Shown: positions 45,201-60,200 of the stretch, piece by piece | How the letters are laid out: every line of letters begins with the position of its first letter | How positions within the stretch are numbered: position 1 is the first letter of the stretch | Source: Capra hircus | Lineage: Eukaryota; Chordata; Mammalia; Artiodactyla; Bovidae | Assembly (NCBI RefSeq): GCF_001704415.2 | Contig: NC_030836.1 | Coordinates: 29,052,001-29,116,000 of the forward strand | Direction: 5' to 3' | DNA: 64,000 bases | Made by a program: the position numbers and the translations under genes | The notes under the pieces: generated by a model | What the model was told of the DNA's origin: nothing | Seen by the model: only the letters and a program-made list of their open reading frames with translations | Database searches by the model: none

Positions 45201-48200
45201 TGTGGGTGACCTGCTTTTCTGGTTGGACTAGCAGATCTCGGAGCCCAAGGATTCCCCCCTCCCTCCCCCGCCCGAGGGATTTCAATACAGTTCTCAAAGT
45301 ACAGGGAGTGTGGTGTGTGTTCAGTCCAAGGTGCCAGCTGACGGCCCTGCGGGCACTTCTGTCCAGCTCAGCATCAGTTGAGTGCCCACTGTGTCCCGGA
45401 TGCGGGGCAAAGCACCGCACATGGAAACATACACGTGAGACCCAGCCCTAGCCCTGAAGCTCACAGCACTGGTGGGGCCCCTGTTGCTCCCGCTTACTTG
45501 CTCTCTGGCCTAAGCCTGGCCTTTTTCTCTGTCCCCCTCCCCAAGCTCCCGGGTCTCCCTCCCGTACTTCTCTGGGAGCGGGCGCAGCAGAAGGCCACGA
45601 TGGTTGCCAGAAGGACGAGGAAGGCCACACCAGCTCCGACGGCCACCCCGATGATAACGGCCATCGGCACAGCCTCTGTGGGAGAGAAGCAGGCGGGCTG
45701 ACGGGGGAGCCGGGACAGTCCGCTCTCCCCCAGGGGACCCCACCCAGCTCCTTGGGCTCAGCCCCTGCCCAGCTCTGGGCACCAGCACGCTTGGGAAAGG
45801 CCGCGGGGGCCTGGGCAGGCTCCGGTAGAGGCCACGGGGGTCAGCTCGGGCGGGGACAGGGGTCACGTGGAGGGGGCAGGGGACTGAGAAAGATGGGGAG
45901 CGGTGAGGAGGGGGAGACAAAGCGAGCAGACACGGGAGGGGAGGGGAGCGTGGAGATGAGAGGTGAGGCTGGGTGCAGCTGAGCGCTCCGCGGGGGGAAG
46001 CCGGGAGAGCCTAAGGCCCTGGCTTTTCTTTGGCAGATGACTGGTCACTGCTGCTGCTTTTGTTCCCGCTGCTTTTCCTTCTCTTCCCTTTCCCGGGGCT
46101 GGGGGTGGACACGGACAACCAGCTTTCAGAGACTTTTCAGGTCTGAGGCAGTTTGAGGGCCTGGGCATCGCAGGTGGAAGGTGCCAGAGGCAAGTCTTAG
46201 AGGCCGGAGGGCAGGATCACAGCTCCCCGCCCACCTCTTCTGTGCAGCATACAGGGATCTTAGTCCCCCAACCAGGGATTGAACCCATGCCCCCTGCAGA
46301 GTCCTGACCACTGGGCTACCAGGGATTTCCCTCCCCCCATCTCTTTAAGGAGAGAGGCCCAGTCCTGCTCCTGCCTCTCCTGGGCCGGTCTCCCAGGCAG
46401 GAATCCTGACACCCCACCCTGCCAGAGAGGCGCCCGGAATGCCAGCCAGGCAGCGCTTCACTTCCTGCCGAGTTCCTGGAGTCTATCTCATGCCCTCCTC
46501 CAGTAGAGATGGGTGGGGGGGGGGAGAGTGATGTTAGGGTGGCGAGGTCGCTTTTCTAGACGGTCCAGACCTCTCTGTGGTGGCAGAGGGGGTCTGAGCA
46601 TAAGATGTGGGGCCCTGAAGTGTCCATGGGGGGATAACTAAGGAATGCAGGGAGAGGGACAGCTTAGGGCTCACAGAGTCCAAGCCTCCCATTTACAGAT
46701 GGACACCCGGAGGCCCAGAGAAGCCAAGTGACTTGGTTAAGGGCACGCAGATGCAGGAGAACCAGCACAAACCCAGGGCTCCTCTTAACCGCCCTCCTCG
46801 TTCTGCCCAGCCCCGCACACTGCGTCACACGGCATCTTCCACTCCCACAGCCTTTGTACGGCCCAGACCAACCAACTTAACCTCTCTTTTCTCATCTGTA
46901 AACCGGGACAGTAGCCACGCCTGCCTCCAGGGTGGGGGAGGGTTGGGGCTTTTGTTGTTATTGTTTAGTGGTTAAGTCACATCTGACTCTTTGCAACCCT
47001 ATGGACTGTAGCCCCCCAGGCTCCTCTGTCCATGGGATTCTCCAGGCAAGAAGACTGGAGTGGGTTGCCATTTCCTCCTCCAGGGGATCTTCCCGACCCA
47101 GGGATGGAACCCACATCTCCTGAGTTGCAGAGGGGTTCTTTAGTGAGCCACCAGGGGAAGCCCTTGGGATTCATACAGATGAGTGCAGGCAGGTAAAGGC
47201 TGGCACAGGCTGGTACCCGAAACTATCCAAGCCTTTGCCCCCGTGTCTGTGTGGGAAGGAGGACCATAGCAGATGCAACGGGGGCAAAGTCCCTTTTAGA
47301 GGACTTTCGAGGTCCCCTCCCACTGCCTGTTCTCAGGGTAAATGACTGGGACTCCAGGTGTCTGTTTTCAGCTGGGGTTGGCCTCTCCTCTCTCACTGTT
47401 GTTTTCTTTCAAGAGAAGAAAAGGGGAGGAACCTGGCAGACCACAGCCCCTGGAGAGGCTGGCGGGAGAGGGAGGGGTCCCTCTTCCAGAAGGAGCGGGT
47501 TCCCCAGTGGTGGGCAGTGTCGGCTGTCACTCTGGGATTTCCCTTCTGGCCCAGGACTTGCACGCTGGTCCATTCATCACCTGCCTAGTGGTGGCCGAGA
47601 CCCCTGCAAGGGCACCAGGAGAGGCAACAAATGGGAGGTGTTGGCCTGGCCTCAAGAGTCAGGAGAGAGACAACGGACTTGACCTCAGCCAGCCCCATGA
47701 GCTGGTTCTGACAGTGAGATGGTTCTGTCTCAGGTTTCAACTCCTCACAGGAAGGAAAACTGCTTTGGAAGTTTGTTGGTGCAATGCTTTTGAATTTGAT
47801 GAATTTGGATTGGACTTAAGTTTCTCCTAGACTCTTAGGAAGTCTAGAAGTCCTTGGAAAACTCCAGTCTTGTTTCAGCTGAGCCCAGAGCAAAGGATGA
47901 AGGTGGAAGGTTCCTTAACCTGCCTGGGCCTCAATGACCGTGAAACCCAAGAATCAGGAAAGTGGTATCTAGGGTGGTCTCTGCCTCTGGCGTCCTTGAG
48001 GCCACGTTTCCTTAAGTCATTAACAGCTGGGTGGGGTGTGGGTGTGTGACTGTCTTATCTGGAGAACTGTCTTAATTGAGGGGACGGGGCAGAGGGAGAG
48101 GGTCCTGTGTGGTGGGGTACTCAAGGGTGGCATTCCCTCCATAAAGGCCTGTGTGAAACTCCTTGCTGGGTCACCTGTACAGGGCGTCCCTCTCTAGACA

Positions 48201-51200
48201 GGGCTCTCTAGGATGTCCCTGGAGAGGGACAGAGTCTTCTCTTCACTCCAGGAGTCTCAGCCACCAAGGAAGGTGTCTGGGAGCTTAGAGGAGTGTGCAG
48301 ACCCAGGAGAGATGGAGACAGGGGGAACACAGGAGTCTGTGTTGCCCCCTTGAGTGGCCTCTGTAGGGACTGATACTCTTAAAGTGGCTGTCTGCTGAGA
48401 GGGGAGGGTGTGCGTGGGCCCTACCAGGAGCTTGTGGGAGGAACTGACCAGTCCTAGCTCCTTCTGGGCCAGTGTGGTGGGAGAACCAGGGCAGAGCATC
48501 ACACATCTTCATCAGGGCCTTTGTCAACACTGTGGGGTCTGGCTTGCAAAGCCCTGATTCTCTTTTCTGGGTTCCTCCCTGGGAGTAGGGGCTTCTCCTC
48601 TTGAGGAGGTCCCAAGACAGAGCAACTCAACCCAGGAAGCCTGGTGTCCCCTTGGCTGCCGAGTCCCTGGGGCGGGAGGCAGTGCCCAGCGGCCTGGCGG
48701 TGAGGTGACAGTTCCATGGGGAATGCAGGAGTTGTGTTAGGAGCCAACCATTGGAAAGCGTGGGGTTAGCATGGATTGTGCGGGTCACAGCAGGGTGGGG
48801 CCGCCCTGGTGTCCTGGAAGCGATGGCCAAGCTGCTGGTGACGGTGAGAGGCGGGAGGAGTTGGGCAGGGCCAGCTGACCCCAGAGGGGAGGAGCTGGCC
48901 CCAGAGGGGAGGAGCTGGCCCCGGAGGGGAGGAGCCAAGGCTTCCAAAGAGGACGGATGGGAGGGAGGACAGGGAGGAGCAGGAGCTGGTGTGTGGAATG
49001 CAGGGAGCCTGCGGGCGCAGCCACAGAGGAGACAGGTCTCGGGAGCCCCTAGACCCACCCTGCCTGGGGACCTCGCCTTGCAGCTCTGAGTGCACTGAAC
49101 CCTCAAGATGGGGGGGAGGGCAGAGAAGTTAGCGGCCTGCCCCGGCCTCCCTACCCCCGCTAGCCCAGCGGTCCCTTCCCCATCCCGGGAGTCTCATGTC
49201 TCCTTCGTACCTGCTTCCAGCCCGGCTCCCGACTTCATTTCCGAACCTGTTTGGAAATAAAGCAAGCGTCCACAGCCAGGGCCTGGCTGGCCAGGGTGGG
49301 ACGGGACTGGGGGTAGGGGTGGGGGCAGCCATCTGGAAGGTCAGAGGGATGGGGGGGCAGTGCTCCCTCCGGCATCATGGCTCTGGGACACCCCACTGAT
49401 CTGGACTAGCCAACCTGAACTTGGAGTTGGCTCAGATTGACTTAGAGGCTCCAAGGGAGTGGGGCTAGAGAGAGAGAGAGAGAGACGTGGGGTGGGGGTG
49501 GTGATTCTGAGGAGGTGGGGGTGCGAACACTAAGGGGAGGGCACAGGAGTGGGGGCGCTGAGGGGAAGACATGGAGGGTAAGCCACAGGGGACCGGGAGG
49601 GTTGGGATGATGTGTGGATGATATTATGCAAAGTATGTGGGCAAAGCATTATGCAAAGCAGCATCCATTAGGGAGGCAGTGTTGGGAGGAGTGCGGGATC
49701 CACAGGGTAGCCCTGAGGCCCCCAGGACTCAGCTGAGACCACCTGCTCAGCCCAGAATCTCTTCCAAGGCATGGCAGCCTGTGGGTGGGCCTTCATCTTA
49801 GAGAGGTCAGAGGCTGCCAGGGCCCAGGCCCCCTGGACCGTCCTGTCTACCCTGGACTAAGCCCCTGGAAAAGGGGCGAGACCTGCAGCCAACCTCAGGA
49901 CCCAGAGCGCCACTGGCGGACTGCCTGCCCAGCTTTCTGGAATCCCCTCTACGCCTTTCTGAGGCTCCCTCCTCTGAGCCTGAGCACTGCCCTCTGGCTG
50001 GCACCTCCTTCCCAGCACAGTGGTCCATGTGGCTCCTGTGTTCCCCAGGGAACCGCAGACGGCTGAGCCCGGCCCCCTGCACACCAGGGCCTGGACAGTG
50101 CAAGGGCCACCCCTCAGCAGGGGCACCCTGGAGGCAGCTCTGTGCCCCCAGGACCCTGGAGGACCTCGCCTGGGGCCCTGCCCTCGCGGGGAGCGGCTGC
50201 GGCCCATGGACCTGGCAGTCCCGGCTGCCCCACCTTGCTCCTTGAGCCGGATGATCTCCGTGTCGGAGCCGAAGCTGTTCCAGGCTGTGCAGTTGTAGAT
50301 GGTCTGGAAGTCGGCCCTCACGATGTTGCTGATGGTCAGAGTGGAGATGACGCCCTCCTCTGTGCTGACCGTCTCCACTGTGTAGCGGCCTGATGTGCCC
50401 GATTCCAGCACATTCTCCTTCCAGGACCAGGCCTGCCCGAGTGCACAGAATCAGGAGGTCACCTCCCAGGACCACCCCCAGGACCACCAGGCGGCCTCCC
50501 CGCCCCCGGGTGGATGCGGGCAGGTCCACAGTCGTGATCACTGCCACACAGCACACGTAACAACATGTGTGCACACAGCACAGCATGCACACGCATCACA
50601 ACACGGATACACACACCACCATACACACAGACACACACACATCACAACACAGATACACCCCCCCACAACACTGATACACATACCACACACACACACACAA
50701 CATGGATACACCCACCACCATACACATAGACACAAACACATCACCACACGGATACACATACCACCATACCACAACATGGATACACACACCCAACACACAC
50801 ACATCACAACACAGATACACCCCCACACACAACATGGATACACACCCCCCTCCACACACATCACAACATGGATACACCCCCCCACACACACAGCACAGAT
50901 ACACATAACACACACACACACACAACACGGATACACCCCCCCCCACATATCACAACACAGATACACCCCCACACACACAACACAGATACACATACCACAC
51001 ACACACATCACGACACAGATACACACCCCCCCCACATAACACGGATACACATACCACACATACACACAACACGGATACATATACCACACACACACATCAC
51101 AACATGGATACACCCTCCCCACACACACATCACAACACAGATACACCCACACACACACAACACAGATACACCCCCCCCACACACACAACACAGATACACC

Positions 51201-54200
51201 CCCCCACACACACACAACACAGATACACCCCCTCCACACACACACATCACAACATGGATACACCCACCACCATACACACAGACACACGCACATCACAACA
51301 CGGATACACACACCACCGTACCACAACATGGATACACACCCCCCCACACACACATCACAACACAGATACACCCCCCCACACACACAACACGGATACACAC
51401 CCCCCTCCACACACATCACAACATGGATACACCCCACACACACACACAACACAGATACACCCCCCACACACACAACACAGATACACGTACCACACACACA
51501 CACAACACAGATTCCCCCCCCCACACACATAACACGGATACACACACCCCTCCACACACATCACAACACAGATACACCCCCCCACATAACACAGATACAC
51601 ATACCACACACACACACAACACGGATACACCCCCCCACACACACACATCACAACACGGATACACCCATCACCATACACACAGACACAAACACATCACAAC
51701 ACGGATACACACACCACCATACCACAACATGGATACACACACCCAACACACACACATCACAACACAGATACACCCCCACACACAACACGGATACACACCC
51801 CCTTCCACACACATCACAACATGGATACACCCCCCCCACACACACAACACAGATACACATACCACACACACATCACAACACAGATACACACCCCCCCCCC
51901 CACATAACACGGATACACATACCACACATACACACAACACGGATACATATACCACACACACACATCACAACATGGATACACCCCCACCCCCACACACACA
52001 TCACAACACAGATACACCCCCCACACACACAACACAGATACACCCCCCCCACACACACAACACAGATACACCCACCCACACACACACATCACAACATGGA
52101 TACACCCACCACCATACACACACACACACACACATCACAACAGATACACACACCACTGTACCACAACATGGATACACACACCCCCCCACACACATCACAA
52201 CACAGATACGCCCCCCCACACAACATGGATACACACCCCCCCTCCAAACACATCACAACATGGATACACCCCCCCCACGACACAGATACACCCCCACACA
52301 TACAACACAGATACACGCACCACACACACACACACAAAACACGGATTCCCCCCCCCCACACACACATAACACGGATACACACACCCCTCCACACACATCA
52401 CAACACAGATACACACCCCCCACATACATAACACGGATATACATACCACACATACACACAACACTGATACACATACCACACACACATCACAACACGGAAA
52501 CAGCCCCCCCACACACATCACAACACGGATACACCCACCACTATACACACAGACACACACACACATCACAACACAGATACATCTACAACCAGATACACAC
52601 ACACACACACACACCACAACACAGATACACCCCCCCAAACACAACATGGATACAAATACCACACACACACATCACAACACGGATACACACCCCCCCGACA
52701 CACACATCACAACATGGATACACACACCCCCCACACACAACACGGATATACCCACCACCATACATACAGACACACACATCACAACACAGATACACCCCCC
52801 CACACACACAACACAGATACACATACCACACACACATCACAACACGGAAACAGCCCCCCCACACACATCACAACACGGATACACCCACCACTATACACAC
52901 AGACACACACACACATCACAACACAGATACATCTACAACCAGATACACACACACACACACACACCACAACACAGATACACCCCCCCACACACAACATGGA
53001 TACAAATACCACACACACACATCACAACACGATACACACCCCCCTTCCCACACACACACATCACAACACGGATACACACCCCCCCGACACACACATCACA
53101 ACATGGATACACACACCCCCCACACACAACACGGATACACCCACCACCATACATACAGACACACACATCACAACACAGATACACCCCCACACACACACAA
53201 CATGGATACACATACCACACACACATCACAACACGGATACATCCACCACCATACGCACAGACACACAACACGGATACACCCCCCCTACACACACACAACA
53301 CGGATATACATACCACACACACACATCACAACACTGATACACCCACCACCCCACAGACTGCACGTGTGTGCGTACACACACACACACACACACACACACG
53401 CACGCACGCACGCATGCGTAGAGGCTGGGCCACCTCAGAGGGTGTTTCCATCGACAAGAGTCCCTATGCGGTTCTGGGTTGGAGCATTTTCCCTGGGTGA
53501 GCAGGGGCTCTGGGGTAGTGATGGGAGCCCCTCCTTCAGATGGCACCCCTGACAGGTGGTGAAGACCAGCCCCAGGCTGACTGAGTCTGGCTTTGTTACT
53601 CTGAATGTTTGTTTGTACAAAGGTTGTGCTCTGAGAGAGTCTTCATCTAGCCCGGTTTAGGATGGTGATGGTTTACTGATTCTCAGACCCATTTCAGGTA
53701 CACGGTACCCCACCCTTCTTGTTGCAGTGTTCGGCAACAGAATGAGTGCTAGAGGGTGAGGTGGATGAGCCCCGAGCTGCTTCCAGGTCACTCCAGGTTG
53801 TGGGGGTTGCCCTGGGCTCTGTGGGGGTGTTGAACTGCATCCGACCCGTCACCAAATGTTCCCCGGGGGCAGAACTCCCCCAGCTGAGAACCCCGGGCCT
53901 CGAGTCCCATCTCCATGAAGACAAAGACTGTGTGAACATGCTCAGGGGTGGACTGGATATTATCTACAATGGGATAGTGTTGATAATGCTCCATTGACAA
54001 TGAAATTACACTTACAATTTAAAAACAATTAAAAGAGCAAAAGGAGCAGAGAAACATAGGTATTAGTCCTATGCACGAACGTTTGCCATTTTTGTGTGAC
54101 TCAGACAGTGAATGAGCTCAACCCCTGAGGAAAGGTGTAACTTTAACAATGTCTTCATCTACAGGAGGGCACCTTACTTATCGGGCATGTGCCCCGGCCG

Positions 54201-57200
54201 CCACTCTGGCACCGCTGTCCCTGGGGAAAGGTAAAGCCACCCTGTGAACTTGAGTCTTCCGGCAGGACCACCCGGGCCCTGGGGCTTGCCTCTCTTTTTT
54301 TCTGCCCCAGCTCCTGCCAGTTTCAACTGAACTTGGCTGGAACACCCCACTTTTATAAAGGCAAATACCCAGGAGGGCCAGCAGTGAGCTAGTTGGGCTG
54401 CCTCAGCCGCACTGCCCTGCGGGGAGCAAGGTTCGGAGGAAGGGAGCAGGGAGAATGGAGTGATGCTTTTGCAGGGAAAACGTGATAAATGGGGTAGCGT
54501 CCTCCATGGACAGCCAAGCAGAGGAGGCCTCCAGAGGTGCAGAGAGGGGTCTGCGGACTATAACTGCTTCCTGTTTATGACTTTGCTAACGGCTGGCCTT
54601 GAACCCAGGAAAGGGAAGAGATGGTTTATTTTTTCCTTCTGCTGCCCTCTTTCCCCCCTGCCCCCAGGATGCCGAATGCGGTCAGAGGCACAGCTGAGAG
54701 GCAGAGCGGAGTTAAACACACCCATGGGCGAGCAGCACACCCCATCCTGAGAAAGGAAATTGCCCATGACTTTTGTCTTCCGGATTTCCCAAGGAATAGT
54801 TTTTCCCAATAAGAAAGGGAGAGCAGAGGTGAGACTGACCAGCCAGATGGCTGAGCAGCTGAGGGCAGAGATGACCCACCAGACTGTCCAGTGTGTGTGT
54901 GGGGGGGCGGCTGTGCCCCTTGCTCACAGCCCCCGCCACCCCCCCCCCCGCAAGCCCGCCCCCAGGCACTCACGATGCGGTCGGGAGGTGGCGTGCTCCG
55001 GATGAAGCACTTGATCTGGCCCTTCTCCCCATGCAGGGCATGCTGGGTTTGGGTGCTGGAGATGATGGGGGGTCCTGTTGGGGAGACAGCATCATATCAG
55101 AGAATCGGGAGGGGCGGGCCCCTGGCTGGACCCCTGGCGACAAGTTCAGAAGTTTATACATCCATTCATTCAGCAGACATTTAGCAGGGGCTTCAGAGAT
55201 AAAGGAGGCGTCAGTCATAAACCTTTCAAGAGAAGAAGAGTGAGCGAATGCCTCTAAATCAGGATTCCCAGAGATATGAAGAGCTGTAATGGAAGATGGT
55301 GGTGGTGATAGAAGGAGGTGAGGCTGACACCAGGCAAAGTGCTAACGGACCTCACAGGCGAGAGAAATCTACCTGGCAGGCGGGGAGAGCTTTATGAAGG
55401 AGGCGGTGAACCTGAGAAGGGAGTGGGGGAGGTGTCAGGAAGGAAGGAAGGGAGGAAATGTCACCTCCCCTAACTAAAATCAGTTCAGTCACTCAGTCGT
55501 GTCCAGCACGCCAGGCCTCCCTGTCCATCACCACCTCCTGGAGCTTACTCAAACTCATGTCCATTGAGTCAGTGATGCCATCCAACCATCTCATCCTCTG
55601 TCGTCCCCTTCTCCCGCCTTCAATCTTTCCCAGCATCAGGGTCTTTTCAGATGAGTCAGTTCTTCGCATCAGGTGGCCAAAATATTGGAGTTTCGGCTTC
55701 AGTATCAGTCCTTCCAATGAATATTGAGGATTGATTTCCTTTAGGATGGACTGGCTGAATCTCCTTGCAGTCCAAGGGACTCTCAAGAGTCTTCCCCAAC
55801 ACCACAGTTCAAAAGTATCAATTCTTCGGCGCTCAGCTTTATTTATAGTCCAACTCTCAAATCCATATATGACTACTGGAAAAACCATAGCTTTGACTAT
55901 GACCTTTGTTGGCAAACTAAAGTCACCTCTGTCTTAGTCAGCTTTTGGATTTCAAACCATTCCTTCATATATCCAGTAGAGGGCGCGCTTGCCTAACAAA
56001 TCAGTGTCCTTGGCCAGCCAGGCAAACCAGGCAGGAAGGGAAATATAAGGTCTTCCTCCCCCAAGTGGGGAATCACCCCACATAGATGGACTGGGCTGGA
56101 TATGTTCACAGCCTTCATCTCACAGGTGTCTCAGGAGATCCCTTAGTTCATCGTCTTGTCTGCCTCCACGTACATACCAGCCAGCCCAGGGGGGACCATG
56201 GCTCCAAAGCTGACCTCAGCGCTATCATATCTGGCCCACGTGTGTGCAGGTGTACGGGTCATGATCATGGATGTCCCCAGGGACACTTGGCTCATTTACC
56301 ACATCAGACAGCCTGGAAGATCCACCAGCAATCTGGCAGTGCTTCCTGTCCATTTCTGCCTGTTTGTTAACCCAAGTTATTCCTTCATGATGCCCAGCTG
56401 GCAGTGAGACTGGGACGGAGGAGACTCGGGCTCCTGGCTGGGCTGGGTGGCTGAGGCAAAGGGTGCGGGGGCAGAAACCCTGGTGCCCTCTTTTCAATCC
56501 CTGGGGTAAAGTTTGGGGCTTAGGTGGCAGGAAAGAGAGCTAAAGCAAGGGACCTGGAGCATGGGCAGATTTATGCTGGGAACAAAACAAAAGCTGCTGC
56601 AAACATATTTGCTGTATATTCGCCACCTGAATTAAAGCAGATTTGCATTTCCACGAGTAGCTCTCAGCCAAGGGGAGAAACGTCGTGGGAATCACTGACG
56701 TGACTCCTATTGCGTTTAGGCTGGGAAATGGCTTGGTGCTGGGTGTGGCGGGGACCCTCATGATAAGGGCTCCCACCCTCAGGGGTTTCTCTCTTAGATC
56801 CCTTAGCTCCAAGAAGCCTTTGGCTTTCAAAAGGCAGGCGTGCTGCTGGGCAGAAAGTGATGATCCCATAAAACCTCTTTGCCTTCACTTCCCAGGAACT
56901 AGGATTTCCTTGGTGGGAGTGGGGTGGCGTGTCTCAGCTGTTCTAAAAGTGACCAGGAAAGACCGTGATGCTGGGAAAGATTGAGGGCAGGAGGAGGAGG
57001 TGGTGACAGAGGATGAGATGGTTAGATGGCATCACTGACTCAACGGACACGAGTCTGAACAAACTCGTGAAGGAGACGGTGAAGGACAGGGAAGCCTGGC
57101 TGCTGCAGTTCATGGGGCTGCAGAGTCAGACACGACTGAGCGGCTGAACAACAAAATGCATACACGTATAAGGGCTTCTCACGCGAAAACAGAAATCCGG

Positions 57201-60200
57201 GTGAGGGAGACAGGGTTAGGGGGATCGGAACGCAGCAGTAGTGTGCTTTCCATCCCGTTTCTGCAAATCCCAGGTTTGAGTCCAATCAGTAGAGATCTAG
57301 GCAAGTTTATTCCCCAACGGGTGATGGCCAGCAGTAACCCCCTGGCCTGGGTGCCTTTGGACGAGAACCTCACCTAATTTGGGGTTTGTCGGTAGTGTGG
57401 GGCCCTTGGGTCCAGGCCCTGCCCAAAGGTCTTCACCATCCCTCCACCTGTTCTCTAGACACAAGTACAGATAAGTTCATCCCCAAGTCTACTCCAGACT
57501 GGGAATAGTGTGGGCTGGCAGGGTCCTCTCTGCGGGCCAGTCGGTTCATCCCCCTGCCTCCTTGCTTCACTTTGGTCTCTTGGGTGTCTCCCTTCCTGGC
57601 GGCCAAGGGGAGCCTGTGCCAAAGGATTGGAAGCAGAGGAGGGGGTCGGAACGAAGAACACTGGAGGGTACAGATCACACCCTGGAGACTCCAGGGCCCA
57701 GGCTGGGGTGTCCCATCCAAGAGGAGTGTCCCTCTGAGGTGTGTGTTCCCTCCTTGAGAGACCGCTTTGATGCCCATTGGAAAATGCTTGAAAGTCTGAA
57801 GTGACACGCATTTCAGTCCCTCCTGTATCCACCGTGCTTCCCCCAGACACGAGGATGCTCCTTGAAAAGCTTCAGGTTTGTGGGGCCACGTGTGAGTCTG
57901 AAGGGCCCCAGCCGGACTGGTCACAGGGCCATCGGAGGGGAGCTGGCCGGCACGACTCCCTGCGCCCTCCCAGAGGGGGCAGTGGGGAGGCCACTGATTT
58001 CACCAGGGCCTGGTGCCGGGGGAGCCGAGTGTCAGATACCAGAGCCGGCAGGAAAAGGCTGCAGCCCGTGTTGCCATGGATATACGGAGGCGCGGTCAGA
58101 TGCTGTTATTTTTAGCCCTGCAGCGCCAATTTATTGGTGGCATCCTGGGGACACGTAGGAAAGGCAGGAAGGCTCCCGAGACCGGGTCCTGCCCGGGACA
58201 GTCAGTTCTGGGGTCTGAGTGGATTCACCCTCCCTCTGGGGATGGGGAGGAGGGAGAAGAAAGAGACGGAGCAGGCTGGCTAACGGGGCCAGCAGTGGGC
58301 GGGGCAGGGGCGGGGGGCGGTGAGGACGCACCGAGCTGGTTTCAGTCTCTAGCAAGAGGGAGGCCAGATGGCTGTCAGTGGCAGCTTCCGGGGTCGAGAT
58401 GAAGCCACTCGGGCTGACTTCCGGGTCTTGGCTCAGCCCCTTGCCTGGACCCTGGTCTGCAGCAGCCCTACAGAGTTGGGTCGGTGCTTCGGTTCTTGCC
58501 GGGGCTCAGAGCCTCAGGGCTTCTATCAGAGGCGGGCCATGCGAGAGCAGGGGGCTCGCGCAGAAACGAAACCCAGCAGAGGGAAGTTGACTGTTAACGC
58601 GGGGTCGGGGTGCCCTTAGCATCCTCACCCCCTCAGACCAACCGAGCTGGTTGCCGAGCGCGGAGGATGGCAGGAACAGGGAACTCCTGTCCCGCTGCTC
58701 CAGCCTTCTAGGCCTGACCGGAGCTAGGTCCCCGCTTCTACATCCTGTGATCCAGGCCCTGTGCCCTTAACATCTCGCGTGACGGCTCTCTGGCAACTCA
58801 CACTGTTCTCTCCTGCTCTGCTGTGACCTTATCATATATAATAAGACCAGTTCCCTGCCCTCAGGGGACCCCTTGAACTTGGCCCTGTGGGGATGGTGGT
58901 GGGTCTTTCCAGTTGAGTGCTTCTAATGCAAAGGGAAGAGGTAGACGAGGAGTCGCAGAGATGCCCTCCAAAATTCCCCACCAGGGCCAAGGTCAAGGTC
59001 AAAGGATGGATGTGGGATCTATGTTGGTTGCCCAGTGATCCCCTCACCTTTTTACCTGGTCAGGAAAAAATCCATCAGCCATCACTCTTAGGGCTGAGAT
59101 CTCGTGGAAGAAGCACACAGGAGGGAGGTGACCAGGAAACCATCTGGGTCCCTCCTCACGTCAGGGCTGGACTCTGATGTGGACGTGAAGAGGTGGATGG
59201 AACGCTATAGACCCAGAGCAGAAACCAACCCCTCGGAGCAATGCCTGGGACCCTCTTGGCCCCCCACCCCCGCCCTGGCGTGAGTGGGGTCTTACCATTG
59301 ACAGTTAGCGTCACCTCTCGCTCCCCAGCCCCCACCCGGGGCACCACAGCTCGGCACACGTATTTCCCCGCGTCCTCCTGGCGGACGGCTTTGAGGGTCA
59401 GGGTCTTCTCATTGCTCAGGACCTGGGAGACATGGAGAGGGTCAGACACTAAGAGTAGGGGCTGGGCTCTGTCTCTGAACCAGAAGGGCTGAGAGGCGGC
59501 TGGGGGCGGCGGTGGGGCTGGTCTGCAGCGTCTCAGTGAACAACCCCGGGGTAGGGTAGGGGGCAGAATGTCTTATTACACAGCGCGCCAGGCGGACCGT
59601 CCTATGGGGCGAGCCCCAGCACAGAGGACTCTGTGAGGCTGAAGATGCTGCAGCCCTAAGTCGTGGGTGCAGGGGGGCGGCTGGAGTGAGAGAAGGACTA
59701 TCCTGAAGCTGAGCTTCTGTGAGGGTCCTGGATCTGTCTGTCCTGAGTCATTTCAGTGTTCCTTTGGGATGAGGTTTGGGGCTTCTCTGGTGGCTCAGGC
59801 GGTAAAGAATCCGCCTGCAATACGGGAAACCCGGGTTCGATCCCCGAGTTGGGAAGATCCCTTGGAGGAGAAAATGGCAACCCACTGCAGTATTCTTGCC
59901 TGGAGAATCCCATGGGCAGAGGAGGCTGGCGGGGCTACAGTCCATGGGATCACAAAGAGCTGGACACGACTGAGAGACTAACACTAACTTTTGGAGGGAT
60001 GAGAAGGAAATAGGCTTCGGCATTCGATGTCTGAGTTGAGATCCCGGCTTCAGAGGTGCCTCCTTGTGTGGCTTTGGGCTCTAGTTCTCTTCTCTGAGGC
60101 CCTTTCCTTATCCCTATAATGGGGAGTGGCACTCGGAGGACAGTGTAGTGTCCAGCAGACAGTAGGGGACACAGAGGTCACTTTCCCCCCTGCTTCCCTG

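Noticed and set aside
50538..51557. Long minus-strand Cys/Val-rich open frames through the same array
   Set aside because: Same cause: repeated GTG/TGT codons from the array, not a cysteine-rich protein.
50560..53415. CRISPR-like repeat-spacer appearance
   Set aside because: Units vary in length, have no unique spacers and sit in a mammalian intron.
50868..53552. 894-codon plus-strand open frame rich in His/Thr/Pro
   Set aside because: It is the translation of the C/A-rich tandem array, which lacks stops in several frames because of composition. No domain, no start context, and intronic to KIRREL3.
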